Assembly (NCBI GenBank): GCA_934526185.1
Contig: CAKTAA010000020.1
Location: 1-32,365 of the forward strand
Source: an uncultured Eubacteriales bacterium
Lineage (GTDB): Bacteria; Bacillota; Clostridia; Oscillospirales; CAG-272
Length of the DNA: 32,365 bases
Reading direction: 5' to 3'
In this document: positions 24,191 to 32,365 of the stretch, one piece after another
Position numbering within the stretch: position 1 is the first letter of the stretch
Layout of the letters: every line of letters begins with the position of its first letter
Made by a program: the position numbers and the translations under genes
The notes under the pieces: model-generated
The model's input: the letters and a program-made list of their open reading frames with translations, nothing else
Databases searched by the model: none
What the model was told of the DNA's origin: nothing

Positions 24191-24226
24191 TTGAAGAAAG
24201 TACATACAAATTGGGAACGCCGGTAA
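24191..24226 (+). CDS. Possible 11-residue leader ORF coupled to the ATPase gene
   Basis: GAAAGGAG (24172-24179) is the best ribosome site in the gap, but it is 51 nt from the ATPase ATG. It is 11 nt from a TTG (24191) that reads MKKVHTNWERR and stops at TAA 24224-24226, only 4 nt before the ATPase ATG. The ATPase has no good site of its own. Termination-reinitiation would explain how it is translated. The peptide itself resembles nothing known. Confidence 0.35.
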   Translation: MKKVHTNWERR

Positions 24227-24230
24227 AGTC

Positions 24231-26546
24231 ATGACCGTCGACAGCATCACCATTAAGAGTTTCGGCATGATAGAAGATAAAACATACACCTTTGCCCCTG
24301 GGTTCAATATCATTGAAGGCAGCAATGAGTCGGGAAAATCTACAATCTGCGCTTTTTTGCAGTTTGTTTTATACGGATTTTCAGCCCGATCCGGCGAGCG
24401 GGAACAGTGGCTGTCTCCGACGCGCGGCACAGCGGCAGGCAGTTTGGACTGTCATACGGGTGCCGGAGAATATCTGCGTATTGAACGGGCAGTCCGTCCG
24501 GCTTCCGATGTATCCGATATAGCAAAAAAAGCCCCAACGTACCGGGAGAGCGTTCGCATTCTCGATCTGCGCAAAAATGAACAGGTATATGAGGGGAGAA
24601 ATCCGGGGGAGCTTCTTTTCGGCGTATCTGCGGACGTTTTCACCAGCACAGCCTTTGTCAGACAACTCGGAAACAAGCAGATCGGAGACAAAAGCGTAAA
24701 GGAAGCGATAGAGAACATACTGATTTCCGCCGACGAGTCCGTTAGTACACAAAGCGCACTGAAAAAGCTGGATGAGGCACGCGTTTTTTATCTTCATAAA
24801 AATAAAAAGGGCGGCCGTATCTTCGAGCTAGAGGCAGAACGGGAGCTGCTTGAGAAACGCATAGCGGATTCGGAACAAAAAACGGAGCAGCTTTCGGATA
24901 TTACAACCTCGCTGCGCAAGCTGGAGAAAGACCGGGAAGAAAAAATAAAACGCGCGGGATATCTGCAGCGTCTCCGGGACACGTATGAAGCTTATACGGT
25001 TTTTCAGCAGAGCGAAGGACTGACCGGCTTGCAAAGGAAAGCGGAAGCTGCTGAAAAAAAAGCCAACCAGCTCCAGGAAAAACTGTTCGGCTGCGGAGAG
25101 CTGCCGGAAAGTACCTATACAGAGCAGCTTCGGAGATACAGCTCAGAAATCCATCGGACGCAGAATGACGAGCTGCGGTGGAAGGAAGAGCTGCACCGTT
25201 TGGAGGTTTCCGAAAGGCAGGACAGCCTCAGAGAAGATCTGCTGCAAAAATTAGAGGCCTGCGGCGGCAGCGGAGAGCTGCGTTCTTCTCTTTCGTCGCA
25301 TCGCACCAAACGGCTAATCTGCGCTGCGTGCGGCGTTCTGTTCCTGATTTTCGCATGTCTCTGCGCTTTGTTCGGTCTCATCTTTCATATAGCCACTGTC
25401 AGTCTGATCGTTATATTTTCTGCCTCTCTGGCAGCAGTCGGCGCTTTTTTCCTTAACAACCGTTTTAGGCAAAGCAAAGCGATACGGGATATTTTGGAAG
25501 CCTTTTCCTGCGGAACGGAAAACGAACTGGAATTGTTTTTTGAGGAGGCTTCCATAAACGGCGAGCGGATCCGGCATTACGAAGAATCGCGGGCGGACTG
25601 CAGAAAGAAAATAGAGGAATGTGCCATAGAACGGAAGCGCATAGCAGAGGAGGCTGCAAGCCATCTCAATCGTCTGCAGCCATCGGACGGCGGAACGGTT
25701 TCAGCAGACAGCCTGACAGCGGAACGGATCGAAAATCTTGCAGACAGAATCGGCAAGGCTCTGAGCGATATCCGGCAGTTCCGTTCGGAGGCCGCCCAGT
25801 ACCGTGAAACCTGTAAAACCCTCAAGGAAACGATGCACTATACAATAGCCGAGGAAAAAACGCTGAGAAAAGATTTTCAGGAATTATTTGAAGGTAAAAG
25901 CTACGGAGAAATTGATATTGACCGGATATGCCGCGAACTGGATTTCTGCAGAAAATCCGTGCAGCAGCTTGAAGAACAGATATTAAGCCGCAAGAGCGAG
26001 GAGGTGAAAATCGGCGTATCCCTTGAAGACACGGAACAGCTCGAGCGTTTTTACAAAGAAATTTGCAGAAAACTGGAAGAATACAGAAAACGGTACAGAG
26101 CATGCCTGCTGGCGAAAGAGTCATTGACCGAGGCCTCCGAGAATCTTCGGAAAACCATAGTGCCGCGGCTGTCAGGACAGGCCGGAAAATTAGCCGAAAC
26201 GATGACGGGCGGCAAATATCAAACAATGAAAATTGATACGGCGCTGGACTTTACCTGTCATGACGGTCGGCAGGATTATAACCCTGAGAAGCTGAGCGCC
26301 GGAACGCAGGATATCATGTATCTCAGCCTTCGGATGGCGCTGGCGGCTGTACTTTTCAGGCGGGAAAGCGTTCCCTTAGTTTTCGACGAAAGCTTTGCGC
26401 AAATCGACGAGCACCGAATCAGAAGCATTATGCAGCTATTATCGGATATAGCAAACGAAAAAAAGCAGATATTGGTCTTTACTTGCCACAAAAGAGAGGC
26501 ACAGTTCGCAGCGCTCAGCAGAAAGGGAACTGTTCAAAAGCTATAA
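24231..26546 (+). CDS. SbcC/YhaN-like SMC-family ATPase with central membrane hairpin
   Basis: 771 residues. N-lobe: Walker A GSNESGKST at 30-38. C-lobe: ABC signature LSAGTQD at 688-694, Walker B PLVFDES with Asp719-Glu720, D-loop AQID, and the H-loop FTCHKRE. Between them lie two long heptad-rich coiled-coil arms (about 165-350 and 420-660). At about 358-410 two hydrophobic segments occupy the apex where SbcC/Rad50 has a CxxC zinc hook. No hook is present. YhaN-type proteins are known to have such hydrophobic segments. The pair with the upstream nuclease probably processes DNA ends, perhaps at the membrane. It is shorter than Bacillus YhaN (about 960), mainly in the coiled coils. Confidence 0.88.
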   Translation: MTVDSITIKSFGMIEDKTYTFAPGFNIIEGSNESGKSTICAFLQFVLYGFSARSGEREQWLSPTRGTAAGSLDCHTGAGEYLRIERAVRPASDVSDIAKKAPTYRESVRILDLRKNEQVYEGRNPGELLFGVSADVFTSTAFVRQLGNKQIGDKSVKEAIENILISADESVSTQSALKKLDEARVFYLHKNKKGGRIFELEAERELLEKRIADSEQKTEQLSDITTSLRKLEKDREEKIKRAGYLQRLRDTYEAYTVFQQSEGLTGLQRKAEAAEKKANQLQEKLFGCGELPESTYTEQLRRYSSEIHRTQNDELRWKEELHRLEVSERQDSLREDLLQKLEACGGSGELRSSLSSHRTKRLICAACGVLFLIFACLCALFGLIFHIATVSLIVIFSASLAAVGAFFLNNRFRQSKAIRDILEAFSCGTENELELFFEEASINGERIRHYEESRADCRKKIEECAIERKRIAEEAASHLNRLQPSDGGTVSADSLTAERIENLADRIGKALSDIRQFRSEAAQYRETCKTLKETMHYTIAEEKTLRKDFQELFEGKSYGEIDIDRICRELDFCRKSVQQLEEQILSRKSEEVKIGVSLEDTEQLERFYKEICRKLEEYRKRYRACLLAKESLTEASENLRKTIVPRLSGQAGKLAETMTGGKYQTMKIDTALDFTCHDGRQDYNPEKLSAGTQDIMYLSLRMALAAVLFRRESVPLVFDESFAQIDEHRIRSIMQLLSDIANEKKQILVFTCHKREAQFAALSRKGTVQKL

Positions 26547-26755
26547 AACAAAGGCAAACTTTTTTGTTCAGCAGGCGGCAGATTCCGCTTACTGAACAGC
26601 GCACCTCAGCCCTTATGGAGCGCGTGTCAGCTCCCGTGTATCCTCAGCATACAGACGGCTTTCCACTTTTCTGTTTTTTTAATTAAATTTACAAATCCTT
26701 CAGAAAGTATCCGTGCTGCTTCGGTTTTTCGCAGTACGTGAGGAAGAGGTACATC

Positions 26756-28234
26756 ATGATGGCAAATCTGTCTATGCTTGCAATAGATCTCGGCGCCTCT
26801 GGCGGCCGCGGAATCATCGGCTCATACAACGGAAATGCGCTTTCTCTGAACGAAATCCACCGTTTTTCAAACGATCCCGTGTACCTTCAGGGGACGCTGC
26901 ACTGGGATATTCTGCGCATTCTTCACGAAATCAAAACGGCTCTTGGCAAATGTGCGCGGGATATTCCCGATTTAACCGGCATCGGCATCGATACCTGGGG
27001 CGTGGATTACGGTCTTCTGGATTCCAAAGGACGTCTGCTCTCCAACCCTGTACATTACCGCGACAGCAGAACCTCAGAGATGCAGCAATACGCCTTTTCC
27101 AAAATGCCGCGCGAAAAAATATACGCTGAAACGGGCCTGCAGTTTATGGATTTCAATACCCTGTTCCAGCTTCTGGCAGAAGTGCGCGCGCAGTCATCTG
27201 CCTGGCAGGAGGCGCACCGCCTTCTTTTCACTCCTGATCTGCTCAATTATTTTCTCACCGGAGAGCAGCGAACAGAATACACGATAGCATCAACCAGTCA
27301 GCTACTCGACGCGCAGAGCCGGACATGGGCAAGTGATATAATGGACACGTTCGGCATACCAAAGCATTTATTTGGAGACATTGTGATGCCGGGAAGTGTT
27401 GTCGGACCGCTTCATTCACAGATTCAGGAGGAAATCGGTGCGCTCTCCGCAAAAGTCACAGCCGTAGCCTCACACGACACGGCAAGCGCGGTCGCCGCCG
27501 TCCCCGCCTCCGACAAAGATTATATCTTTATCAGCTGCGGCACATGGGCGCTGTTAGGCACAGAATCTGATACTCCCATTCTTTCCGGGGAAGCAATGAG
27601 CCATGAGCTGTCCAACGAGGGCAGCTTCAGCGGTATCCAGTTGCTTCGGAATATCATGGGCCTGTGGCTTCTTCAGGAGTCCAAACGGCAGTGGGAGAGA
27701 CAGGGGCAGCGGTATACTTATGACGAATTATCGTCACTCGCCGAAAGCGCGCCTCCCCTCCGAAGCCTGATCAACCCTGAGGATTCCCTTTTCAGCGCAC
27801 CCGGCGACCTGCCGTCGAGAATCCGTCAGTATTGTAAGGGAACCGGACAGCCGGTTCCGGAAAATCCGGGCGCTGTTGTCCGCTGTATCTTTGAAAGTCT
27901 GGCCCTTTGTTTCCGCCGCGCAATGGACGGTATCAATCATTTGAAGCAGAAAAACGCTTCCTGCATACATATTGTCGGTGGCGGCGCGCGGGAGCCTCTT
28001 CTGTGCCGCTTTGCCGCAGATGCCTGCGGCATTCCCGTTCACGCCGGCCCGATAGAGGCAACAGCAATAGGAAATATCGCTGTTCAGGCTATCGCGGCAG
28101 GAGAATTATCCGATCTCGGACAGGCACGGGAACTGATCAAGCGCTCCTTTACCGTCACAACCTACGCTCCGGCAGAGCCGCGTTCCCTCTGGGAGGATGC
28201 GTACGGCAGATTCCTTGAACTGCCGAAGTGTTAA
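26756..28234 (+). CDS. rhaB: Rhamnulokinase (FGGY family)
   Basis: 492 residues. ATG at 26756 is preferred because AGGAAGAGG (26741-26749) is 6 nt upstream. An in-frame GTG at 26738 would sit on that site. Close to E. coli RhaB (489): DLGASGGR at 11-18, GIDTWGVDYGLLD, YRDSRT, ASHDTASA, CGTWALLG, and the ATP-domain motif HIVGGGAREPLLC, all in order. It phosphorylates L-rhamnulose to rhamnulose-1-phosphate in rhamnose catabolism. The other rhamnose genes (isomerase, aldolase) are not in the window. The next gene starts 3 bp after the stop, so the two are co-transcribed. Confidence 0.93.
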   Translation: MMANLSMLAIDLGASGGRGIIGSYNGNALSLNEIHRFSNDPVYLQGTLHWDILRILHEIKTALGKCARDIPDLTGIGIDTWGVDYGLLDSKGRLLSNPVHYRDSRTSEMQQYAFSKMPREKIYAETGLQFMDFNTLFQLLAEVRAQSSAWQEAHRLLFTPDLLNYFLTGEQRTEYTIASTSQLLDAQSRTWASDIMDTFGIPKHLFGDIVMPGSVVGPLHSQIQEEIGALSAKVTAVASHDTASAVAAVPASDKDYIFISCGTWALLGTESDTPILSGEAMSHELSNEGSFSGIQLLRNIMGLWLLQESKRQWERQGQRYTYDELSSLAESAPPLRSLINPEDSLFSAPGDLPSRIRQYCKGTGQPVPENPGAVVRCIFESLALCFRRAMDGINHLKQKNASCIHIVGGGAREPLLCRFAADACGIPVHAGPIEATAIGNIAVQAIAAGELSDLGQARELIKRSFTVTTYAPAEPRSLWEDAYGRFLELPKC

Positions 28235-28237
28235 GAT

Positions 28238-29005
28238 ATGAGACCGTTTCAGCCTGAGCAATTTTTGGAAATCTGCGAAAAAACGATCCGTTTGCCGCGA
28301 CAGAGAAACACCATAGGTACATTAAGCGAAAAAACACTGCACGCAGTTTTGAAGCAGTATTATGAACCCTTTGCCGCTATGCACGAAATGAAAATCGGCA
28401 GATACATTGCGGACATCATCAATGAGGACGGCGTTCTTGAGATTCAGACAGGAAGCTTTACCGGTCTCAAAAGGAAGCTGGAATGCTTCCTGCCCGTAAC
28501 AAACGTTACCATCGTATGCCCTGTGGTACATCACAAGTGGATTAGCTGGCTTCAGCCGGAAACCGGTGAAATTGTATCAAAGCGCAAATCGCCGAAAGCA
28601 GGCCTTGCAAGCGATGCCTGTTATCAGCTATGCAGTATACTCCCCTATTTGACGAATCCCAAGCTGACCATTTGTCTGCCGCTTGTAGATGTGGAGGAGT
28701 ACAGAGCCTTAGACGACCGGAGCAAAAGCAGAAAACGCACTTCACACAGAATAGAACAGATCCCTGTAAAATTAGTCGGAGAAGTGCTTCTGCATTCGCA
28801 GCGGGATTATCTCCGACTTGTTCCGGAGCTGCCGGACGGTACGTTCACCGCCGTCTCCCTGGCGTCTGCTTTGAACCGCTCCGTCAAACGTACCCGTCCG
28901 CTCATAACTGTTCTGGAGACGGTCGGCGCGGTTCGGCGCGCTGGAAAAGAAGGCCGGCGAATCCTTTATGAATTGTATCACGGTTTAGGAGACGAAAATT
29001 TCTGA
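28238..29005 (+). CDS. Conserved hypothetical protein, nuclease-like N-domain and winged-helix-like C-domain
   Basis: 255 residues, starting 3 bp behind rhaB. I recognise the type as a conserved clostridial hypothetical but not its function. Residues 30-110 contain K-x-GRYIADIINEDGVLEIQTG and then GLKRKL, which resembles the D-(x)n-E-x-Q/K core of PD-(D/E)XK nucleases (Asp in ADII, Glu in LEIQT, Lys in LKRKL). The C-terminal 100 residues (FTAVSLASALNRSVKRTRPLI) have the pattern of a helix-turn-helix or winged helix. A DNA-processing or regulatory role is inference. Its tight coupling to a sugar kinase gene is odd and may be chance. An intrinsic terminator follows. Confidence 0.75.
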   Translation: MRPFQPEQFLEICEKTIRLPRQRNTIGTLSEKTLHAVLKQYYEPFAAMHEMKIGRYIADIINEDGVLEIQTGSFTGLKRKLECFLPVTNVTIVCPVVHHKWISWLQPETGEIVSKRKSPKAGLASDACYQLCSILPYLTNPKLTICLPLVDVEEYRALDDRSKSRKRTSHRIEQIPVKLVGEVLLHSQRDYLRLVPELPDGTFTAVSLASALNRSVKRTRPLITVLETVGAVRRAGKEGRRILYELYHGLGDENF

Positions 29006-29034
29006 TATATCAAATGGCGGAAAGCTCAAAGAAA

Positions 29035-29066
29035 GCGCGGGGCATCCATTTCCCCGCGCCTTCTTT
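29035..29066. terminator. Intrinsic terminator between convergent genes
   Basis: GCGCGGGG (29035-29042) pairs with CCCCGCGC (29052-29059) around a 9-nt loop. It is followed by CTTCTTTT. Flanking AAG/CTT bases extend the stem. It ends the rhaB transcript and lies 108 bp after the mutY stop on the other strand. Confidence 0.8.
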
Positions 29067-29173
29067 TCATTTTGCTTTTAACTTTCGTTTCTGTCTGCTT
29101 GACATTTTTTATAACCGCCGCGCATATGATAATGATACAATCGGCCGGTAAGGACTCTGCCGCGGTTTGCGCG

Positions 29174-30235
29174 TCAAAGCTGATCCCTGTAGAACCGGAG
29201 CGCTGACGGAAAGGCATAATCCGCAAGCAGCGTTTGGCGGTCAGCCCAGACGAAATCACCGCAAGTCTCAGCGCATTCCACAAGATACCCGCGCATATGC
29301 CACTCAAGATGTGTGAAAACATGTTTGCTGAATCCGATATCGGTCACGGAGAAGGGTTCCAGCGCCTTTGTTTTCTGCAGAACCTCTTCTCCCGTCAGAT
29401 CACCGTCATAGGCCGGAAATTCCCAGAGCCCTCCCAAAAGTCCGTTTTTTGGACGCTGCCTTACAGCATACGCATTCTCTTTTCTTAGAAGCAGAACCGT
29501 TTTTTTCAGGATCTCTCTCTGACGCAGCCTGTTTTTGACCGGAAGCTCCTGTACAATTCCCTTTGCATATGCTTCGCAAAGAAATGAAACCGGACAAGCT
29601 TCGCAGCGGGGTCTTCCGTTTGGAATACAGACCACCGCACCCAATTCCATCAGGGACTGCGTATACGACGCGCAGTCGCTTTTTGGATATACCGGTCGGA
29701 GCGCGTCCGCCACCATCCCTCTGACAGGAGGCAGGGATATATTGCTCCGGTCTCCCGTAATGCGGGTTATAACCCGCAGGACATTGCCGTCAACAGCCGG
29801 CTCCGGCAACCGGAACGCAATGGACGCGATGGCTCCGGCAGTATATGGGCCGATGCCGGGCAGCCTGCATAACAGACGGTAATCAGCCGGAAGCTCCCCG
29901 TTATATTTCTCTACAATTTCCACAGAGGCTCTTTTTAAATTTCGTACACGGCTGTAGTAGCCCAATCCCTCCCATAGCTTCAGCAGCAAATCATCCTCCG
30001 CTTCTGCGAGCTTCGCGGGACTGTCAAGCCTGCCGACGAATCGATTGTAATACCCGACTACCGTTTCCGCGCGCGTTTGCTGTAGCATAACCTCTGATAT
30101 CCAAACATGATACGGCGTTGCAAGCTCCCGCCAGGGAAAGCTGCGCGCATTTTGATGATACCAGTAAATCAGAGGTGCGGGGAGCTGGGCTAACTGTTCC
30201 GTATATTTGAAAAATAGGTTTTCTTTTTCCGCCAT
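29174..30235 (-). CDS. mutY: Adenine DNA glycosylase MutY
   Basis: 353 residues. ATG at 30235 is chosen for AGGAGG nine bases upstream. A longer in-frame start at 30268 lies before that site. The N-domain has catalytic Glu48 in SEVMLQQT, the helix-hairpin-helix LPGIGPYTAGAI at 125-136 and Asp149 in AVDGN. Four cysteines (203, 211, 214, 220) bind the 4Fe-4S cluster. The first gap is seven residues, as I recall for clostridial MutY, rather than six. The C-terminal NUDIX-like domain (from about 240) reads 8-oxoG. It removes adenine opposite 8-oxoguanine in base excision repair. It is a single gene with its own promoter. Confidence 0.95.
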   Translation of the reverse strand: MAEKENLFFKYTEQLAQLPAPLIYWYHQNARSFPWRELATPYHVWISEVMLQQTRAETVVGYYNRFVGRLDSPAKLAEAEDDLLLKLWEGLGYYSRVRNLKRASVEIVEKYNGELPADYRLLCRLPGIGPYTAGAIASIAFRLPEPAVDGNVLRVITRITGDRSNISLPPVRGMVADALRPVYPKSDCASYTQSLMELGAVVCIPNGRPRCEACPVSFLCEAYAKGIVQELPVKNRLRQREILKKTVLLLRKENAYAVRQRPKNGLLGGLWEFPAYDGDLTGEEVLQKTKALEPFSVTDIGFSKHVFTHLEWHMRGYLVECAETCGDFVWADRQTLLADYAFPSALRFYRDQL

Positions 30236-30412
30236 TTGCCGCTGCCTCCTGCTTCCGACACTGTTCAAACGATCTCCCTTTCGGCACTCAAAATACCGTC
30301 CTGTTCCCTCAGACTCCTGTCGGCAAGCCTGTGCGGTATGTATTTACAAAGCGGCTTCCCCGCCGTCCGGTTGGTTCGGGCTGACAAAATATATACTTTT
30401 TTGACCATTACA

Positions 30413-30442
30413 AGTATACCTGAAATTATACCGTTTTGTCAA
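30413..30442 (-). promoter_or_regulatory. Promoter of mutY
   Basis: On the minus strand: consensus TTGACA (30442-30437), 18 nt, TATACT (30418-30413). The transcript would start near 30406, about 170 nt before the ATG. Confidence 0.7.
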
Positions 30443-30506
30443 GCCGTTTCACCTCTGCCATTTTTTTATTTTTAACTTTTTTTACCATTAAAATAATAAT
30501 TTCCTG

Positions 30507-30535
30507 TAGAAAATTCACGGTATTTGTGTTATAAT
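30507..30535 (+). promoter_or_regulatory. Extended -10 promoter of the activase gene
   Basis: TG-t-TATAAT (30527-30535) is an extended -10. TAGAAA (30507-30512) at 17-nt spacing is a partial -35. The predicted start is near 30542, giving a leader of about 280 nt. Confidence 0.65.
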
Positions 30536-30544
30536 ATAGAGAAC

Positions 30545-30601
30545 ATGAGTTTGCATTACTGTAGGTTTTTGCTCACCTGCTGCAGTTTCGCTTTCACATA
30601 A
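30545..30601 (+). CDS. Possible Cys-rich 18-residue leader peptide
   Basis: ATG at 30545 begins a 19-codon frame MSLHYCRFLLTCCSFAFT ending in TAA. It starts only a few bases after the predicted transcription start, so it would be nearly leaderless. It has three Cys codons, two of them consecutive, and is followed by a possible RNA fold. This is the layout of an attenuation leader. Expression is not shown. Confidence 0.3.
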   Translation: MSLHYCRFLLTCCSFAFT

Positions 30602-30618
30602 GCCGCTGCTTCATTTTC

Positions 30619-30728
30619 TTTTCGATAAGATTTTTGAAATTTTCTGAATGAATTACTTTTGAATACTTCCGTAAGAAAGTTTCAAAGATAAAAAATTAAT
30701 TTCCTTACAAGTCATTTTTTATCGAAAA
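30619..30728 (+). promoter_or_regulatory. 110-nt leader domain closed by a 10-bp inverted repeat
   Basis: TTTTCGATAA (30619-30628) and TTATCGAAAA (30719-30728) are perfect inverse complements. Inside, TTTGAAA (30633 on) and TTTCAAA (about 30680) can pair. So can GTAAG (about 30671) and CTTAC (about 30704). The element lies wholly within the predicted leader of the activase gene. I recognise no riboswitch class. Confidence 0.4.
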
Positions 30729-30824
30729 CATTTAACAGATATCTCATCTGCTTTATAAATCAGAGGCGGCTGTCGCGTTCCCGACGCGTTCTGTTTTAAA
30801 TTTACTGGAAAGGATTGCACCCTT

Positions 30825-32365
30825 ATGATATCCATCGGCGTGGACGTCGGCTCAACAACGCTTAAATGCGTTGTTTTGGACGAAGAAAACCGCATAATTT
30901 TTCATATTTATAAGAGACACTTTGCACAGATAAAGGAGAAGCTTGCTGAGCTGCTGGAAAATATCTGTGAGGTTGTCGGAGACAGTGTTTCCGTGAATCT
31001 GGCGCTTTCCGGCTCTGCGGCTATGGGCATTTCCGAAAGCTGCGGAATTCCTTTTGTTCAGGAGGTCTACGCCACAAGAACGGCTGTTGCAAAGCTGGCT
31101 CCCCAAACAGACTGTGCAATCGAGCTTGGCGGCGAGGATGCCAAAATTTTATTTTTTGGCAAAATTCCCGAGGTCAGAATGAACGGGAGCTGTGCCGGCG
31201 GCACCGGTGCTTTTATTGATCAGATGGCCACTCTCCTTGATCTGACACCGGACGAGCTGAACAGGAAAGCCGCCGGCCATAAAAAAATCTATTCCATTGC
31301 CTCGCGGTGCGGCGTTTTCGCCAAGAGTGATATCCAACCGCTTCTGAATCAGGGGGCAGCAGCCGAAGATATCTGCGCCTCCATTTTTGACGCTGTCGTC
31401 AATCAAACAGTTGCGGGACTGGCTCAGGGGCATAAAATTGAGGGAAATATATTATATCTCGGCGGGCCGCTGACCTTTTTCTCCGAGCTGCGCGCTGCCT
31501 TTGACCGCACGCTGAACACAAAGGGCGTGTGTCCGGAAAACTCTCTTTACTACGTTGCGCTCGGCGCCGCGCTTCTGGCACAGGAGATTCCTGCAGTGCC
31601 TTTAAACGATATACTGAACGATGTCCGCGTGCACAGCGGTGATTTCGGTACTTTCCGTGCGCTTCCTCCGCTTTTTGAGGATGAGGAAGCCTATCAAGAA
31701 TTTTGTGACAGACACGCCTCTCACCGAGTAGCAACCGTTGATCCCAAAACATACAGCGGTGACGCATACCTCGGTATTGACGCGGGTTCCACCACTGTCA
31801 AAGGCGCTCTAATCGATCCGGACAACAGACTGCTGCTTTCCTTTTACCAGCCGAACGGCGGAAACCCCATCCCGCTGGTCAAGCAGTTTCTTGAAACGAT
31901 TTATGAGAATTATCCGGATATCCGCATACGGGGCAGCATCGCCACCGGCTACGGAGAGGAAATGTTAAAGCAGGCGTTCTCCATGGACGGCGGCATCGTA
32001 GAAACCGTAGCTCATTTCCGTGCCGCTTCCCACTTTCAGCCGGAAACCGATTTTATCATCGATATCGGTGGTCAGGATATCAAGTGCTTTCAGCTCAGAG
32101 GGGGAGCAATTGAAAATATTTTTCTGAATGAAGCCTGTTCCTCCGGGTGCGGATCTTTTCTTCAAACTTTTGCCAACGCCATGAATCTTTCTGTCGAAGA
32201 ATTTGCAAAACTCGGGCTGTTCGCACGCCAGCCGGTGGATCTCGGTTCAAGATGTACAGTCTTTATGAATTCACAGGTCAAACAGGCCCAGAAGGACGGT
32301 GCTACCGTAGCCGACATTTCCGCCGGCCTCTCCATCAGCGTGGTTAAAAACGCGCTCTATAAGGT
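30825..32365 (+). CDS. Acyl-CoA dehydratase activase, large two-activase-domain type (3' end outside window)
   Basis: ATG at 30825 follows GGAAAGGAT. 513 codons stay open to the window edge. Two BcrAD/BadFG/HgdC-type ASKHA ATPase domains are in tandem. The first has DVGSTT at 7-12 and the 4Fe-4S cysteines Cys123 (GSCAGGTG) and Cys162 (SRCGVF). The second has DAGSTT at 319-324, Cys438 and Cys442 (ACSSGCGS) and Cys477 (SRCTVF). Activases use ATP to fire an electron into 2-hydroxyacyl-CoA dehydratases. Clostridia often have a protein of about 1400 residues with two such domains followed by DUF2229 and dehydratase-like domains. This gene should continue that way. Its true substrate is unsettled. 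It has its own promoter and a long leader. Confidence 0.92.
   Translation, partial: MISIGVDVGSTTLKCVVLDEENRIIFHIYKRHFAQIKEKLAELLENICEVVGDSVSVNLALSGSAAMGISESCGIPFVQEVYATRTAVAKLAPQTDCAIELGGEDAKILFFGKIPEVRMNGSCAGGTGAFIDQMATLLDLTPDELNRKAAGHKKIYSIASRCGVFAKSDIQPLLNQGAAAEDICASIFDAVVNQTVAGLAQGHKIEGNILYLGGPLTFFSELRAAFDRTLNTKGVCPENSLYYVALGAALLAQEIPAVPLNDILNDVRVHSGDFGTFRALPPLFEDEEAYQEFCDRHASHRVATVDPKTYSGDAYLGIDAGSTTVKGALIDPDNRLLLSFYQPNGGNPIPLVKQFLETIYENYPDIRIRGSIATGYGEEMLKQAFSMDGGIVETVAHFRAASHFQPETDFIIDIGGQDIKCFQLRGGAIENIFLNEACSSGCGSFLQTFANAMNLSVEEFAKLGLFARQPVDLGSRCTVFMNSQVKQAQKDGATVADISAGLSISVVKNALYK

Larger units (their letters stand above)
30236..30824. other. Divergent intergenic region between mutY and the activase gene
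   Basis: 589 bp. It contains the mutY promoter (minus), the activase promoter (plus), a 19-codon mini-ORF and a 110-nt domain closed by an inverted repeat. The sequence becomes strongly AT-rich from about 30460 to 30730. Confidence 0.6.

Overview
The window looks like a chromosomal segment of a spore-forming or spore-former-related member of the Clostridia (Bacillota, probably Oscillospirales or a neighbouring order). The reasons are moderately high G+C with clostridial Shine-Dalgarno sites, a collagen-like surface protein with the short C-terminal domain common in clostridial exosporium proteins, a THF riboswitch ahead of a FolT-type ECF substrate-binding component, a YhaO/YhaN-type nuclease pair, an arginine-to-spermidine operon, and a very large 2-hydroxyacyl-CoA dehydratase activase gene. 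No tRNA, rRNA, IS element, prophage or CRISPR array was recognised. This reads as ordinary chromosome with several unusual regulatory regions.

Layout. 1-2260: the 3' part of a Gly-X-Y repeat protein, followed by a GT2 glycosyltransferase that is a plausible modifier of it. 2673-7050: comM/yifB, then an MBOAT O-acyltransferase and a DHHW/AlgJ-like partner (surface polymer O-acetylation pair). 7373-9780: an exported alpha-barrel protein, a NUDIX hydrolase and a DUF4430 protein. The first and third together resemble the two halves of a transcobalamin-like protein. 10158-11365 (minus): folT with its promoter, a leader that may encode a 47-residue membrane peptide, and a clear tetrahydrofolate riboswitch. 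A second, partial THF-like 3' half lies further upstream. 11634-11897 (minus): a solitary acyl carrier protein.

12299-19699: a strong promoter, a roughly 320-nt highly structured RNA and an intrinsic terminator, then the polyamine operon speD-speA-speE-speB-CASDH-nspC. The operon encodes arginine to agmatine to putrescine. It then offers two separate routes to spermidine: aminopropyl transfer by SpeD/SpeE, and the carboxyspermidine route by CASDH/NspC. The RNA is the best candidate for something undescribed or poorly described in this window. It may be an independent ncRNA or the leader/attenuator of the spe operon.

19788-26546: a DUF2752 membrane protein, an almost 900-bp region with a good promoter but no convincing gene, an orphan solute-binding lipoprotein, and a YhaO/SbcD-like nuclease with a YhaN/SbcC-like ATPase. 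A possible 11-residue coupled leader ORF precedes the ATPase. 26756-29005: rhaB and a co-transcribed nuclease-like hypothetical gene. 29174-30235 (minus): mutY. 30825-end: the 5' part of a giant acyl-CoA dehydratase activase. Its approximately 280-nt leader carries a Cys-rich mini-ORF and a 10-bp inverted repeat closing a 110-nt domain.

All family assignments are from reading the sequence and memory of family motifs. No database search was run.
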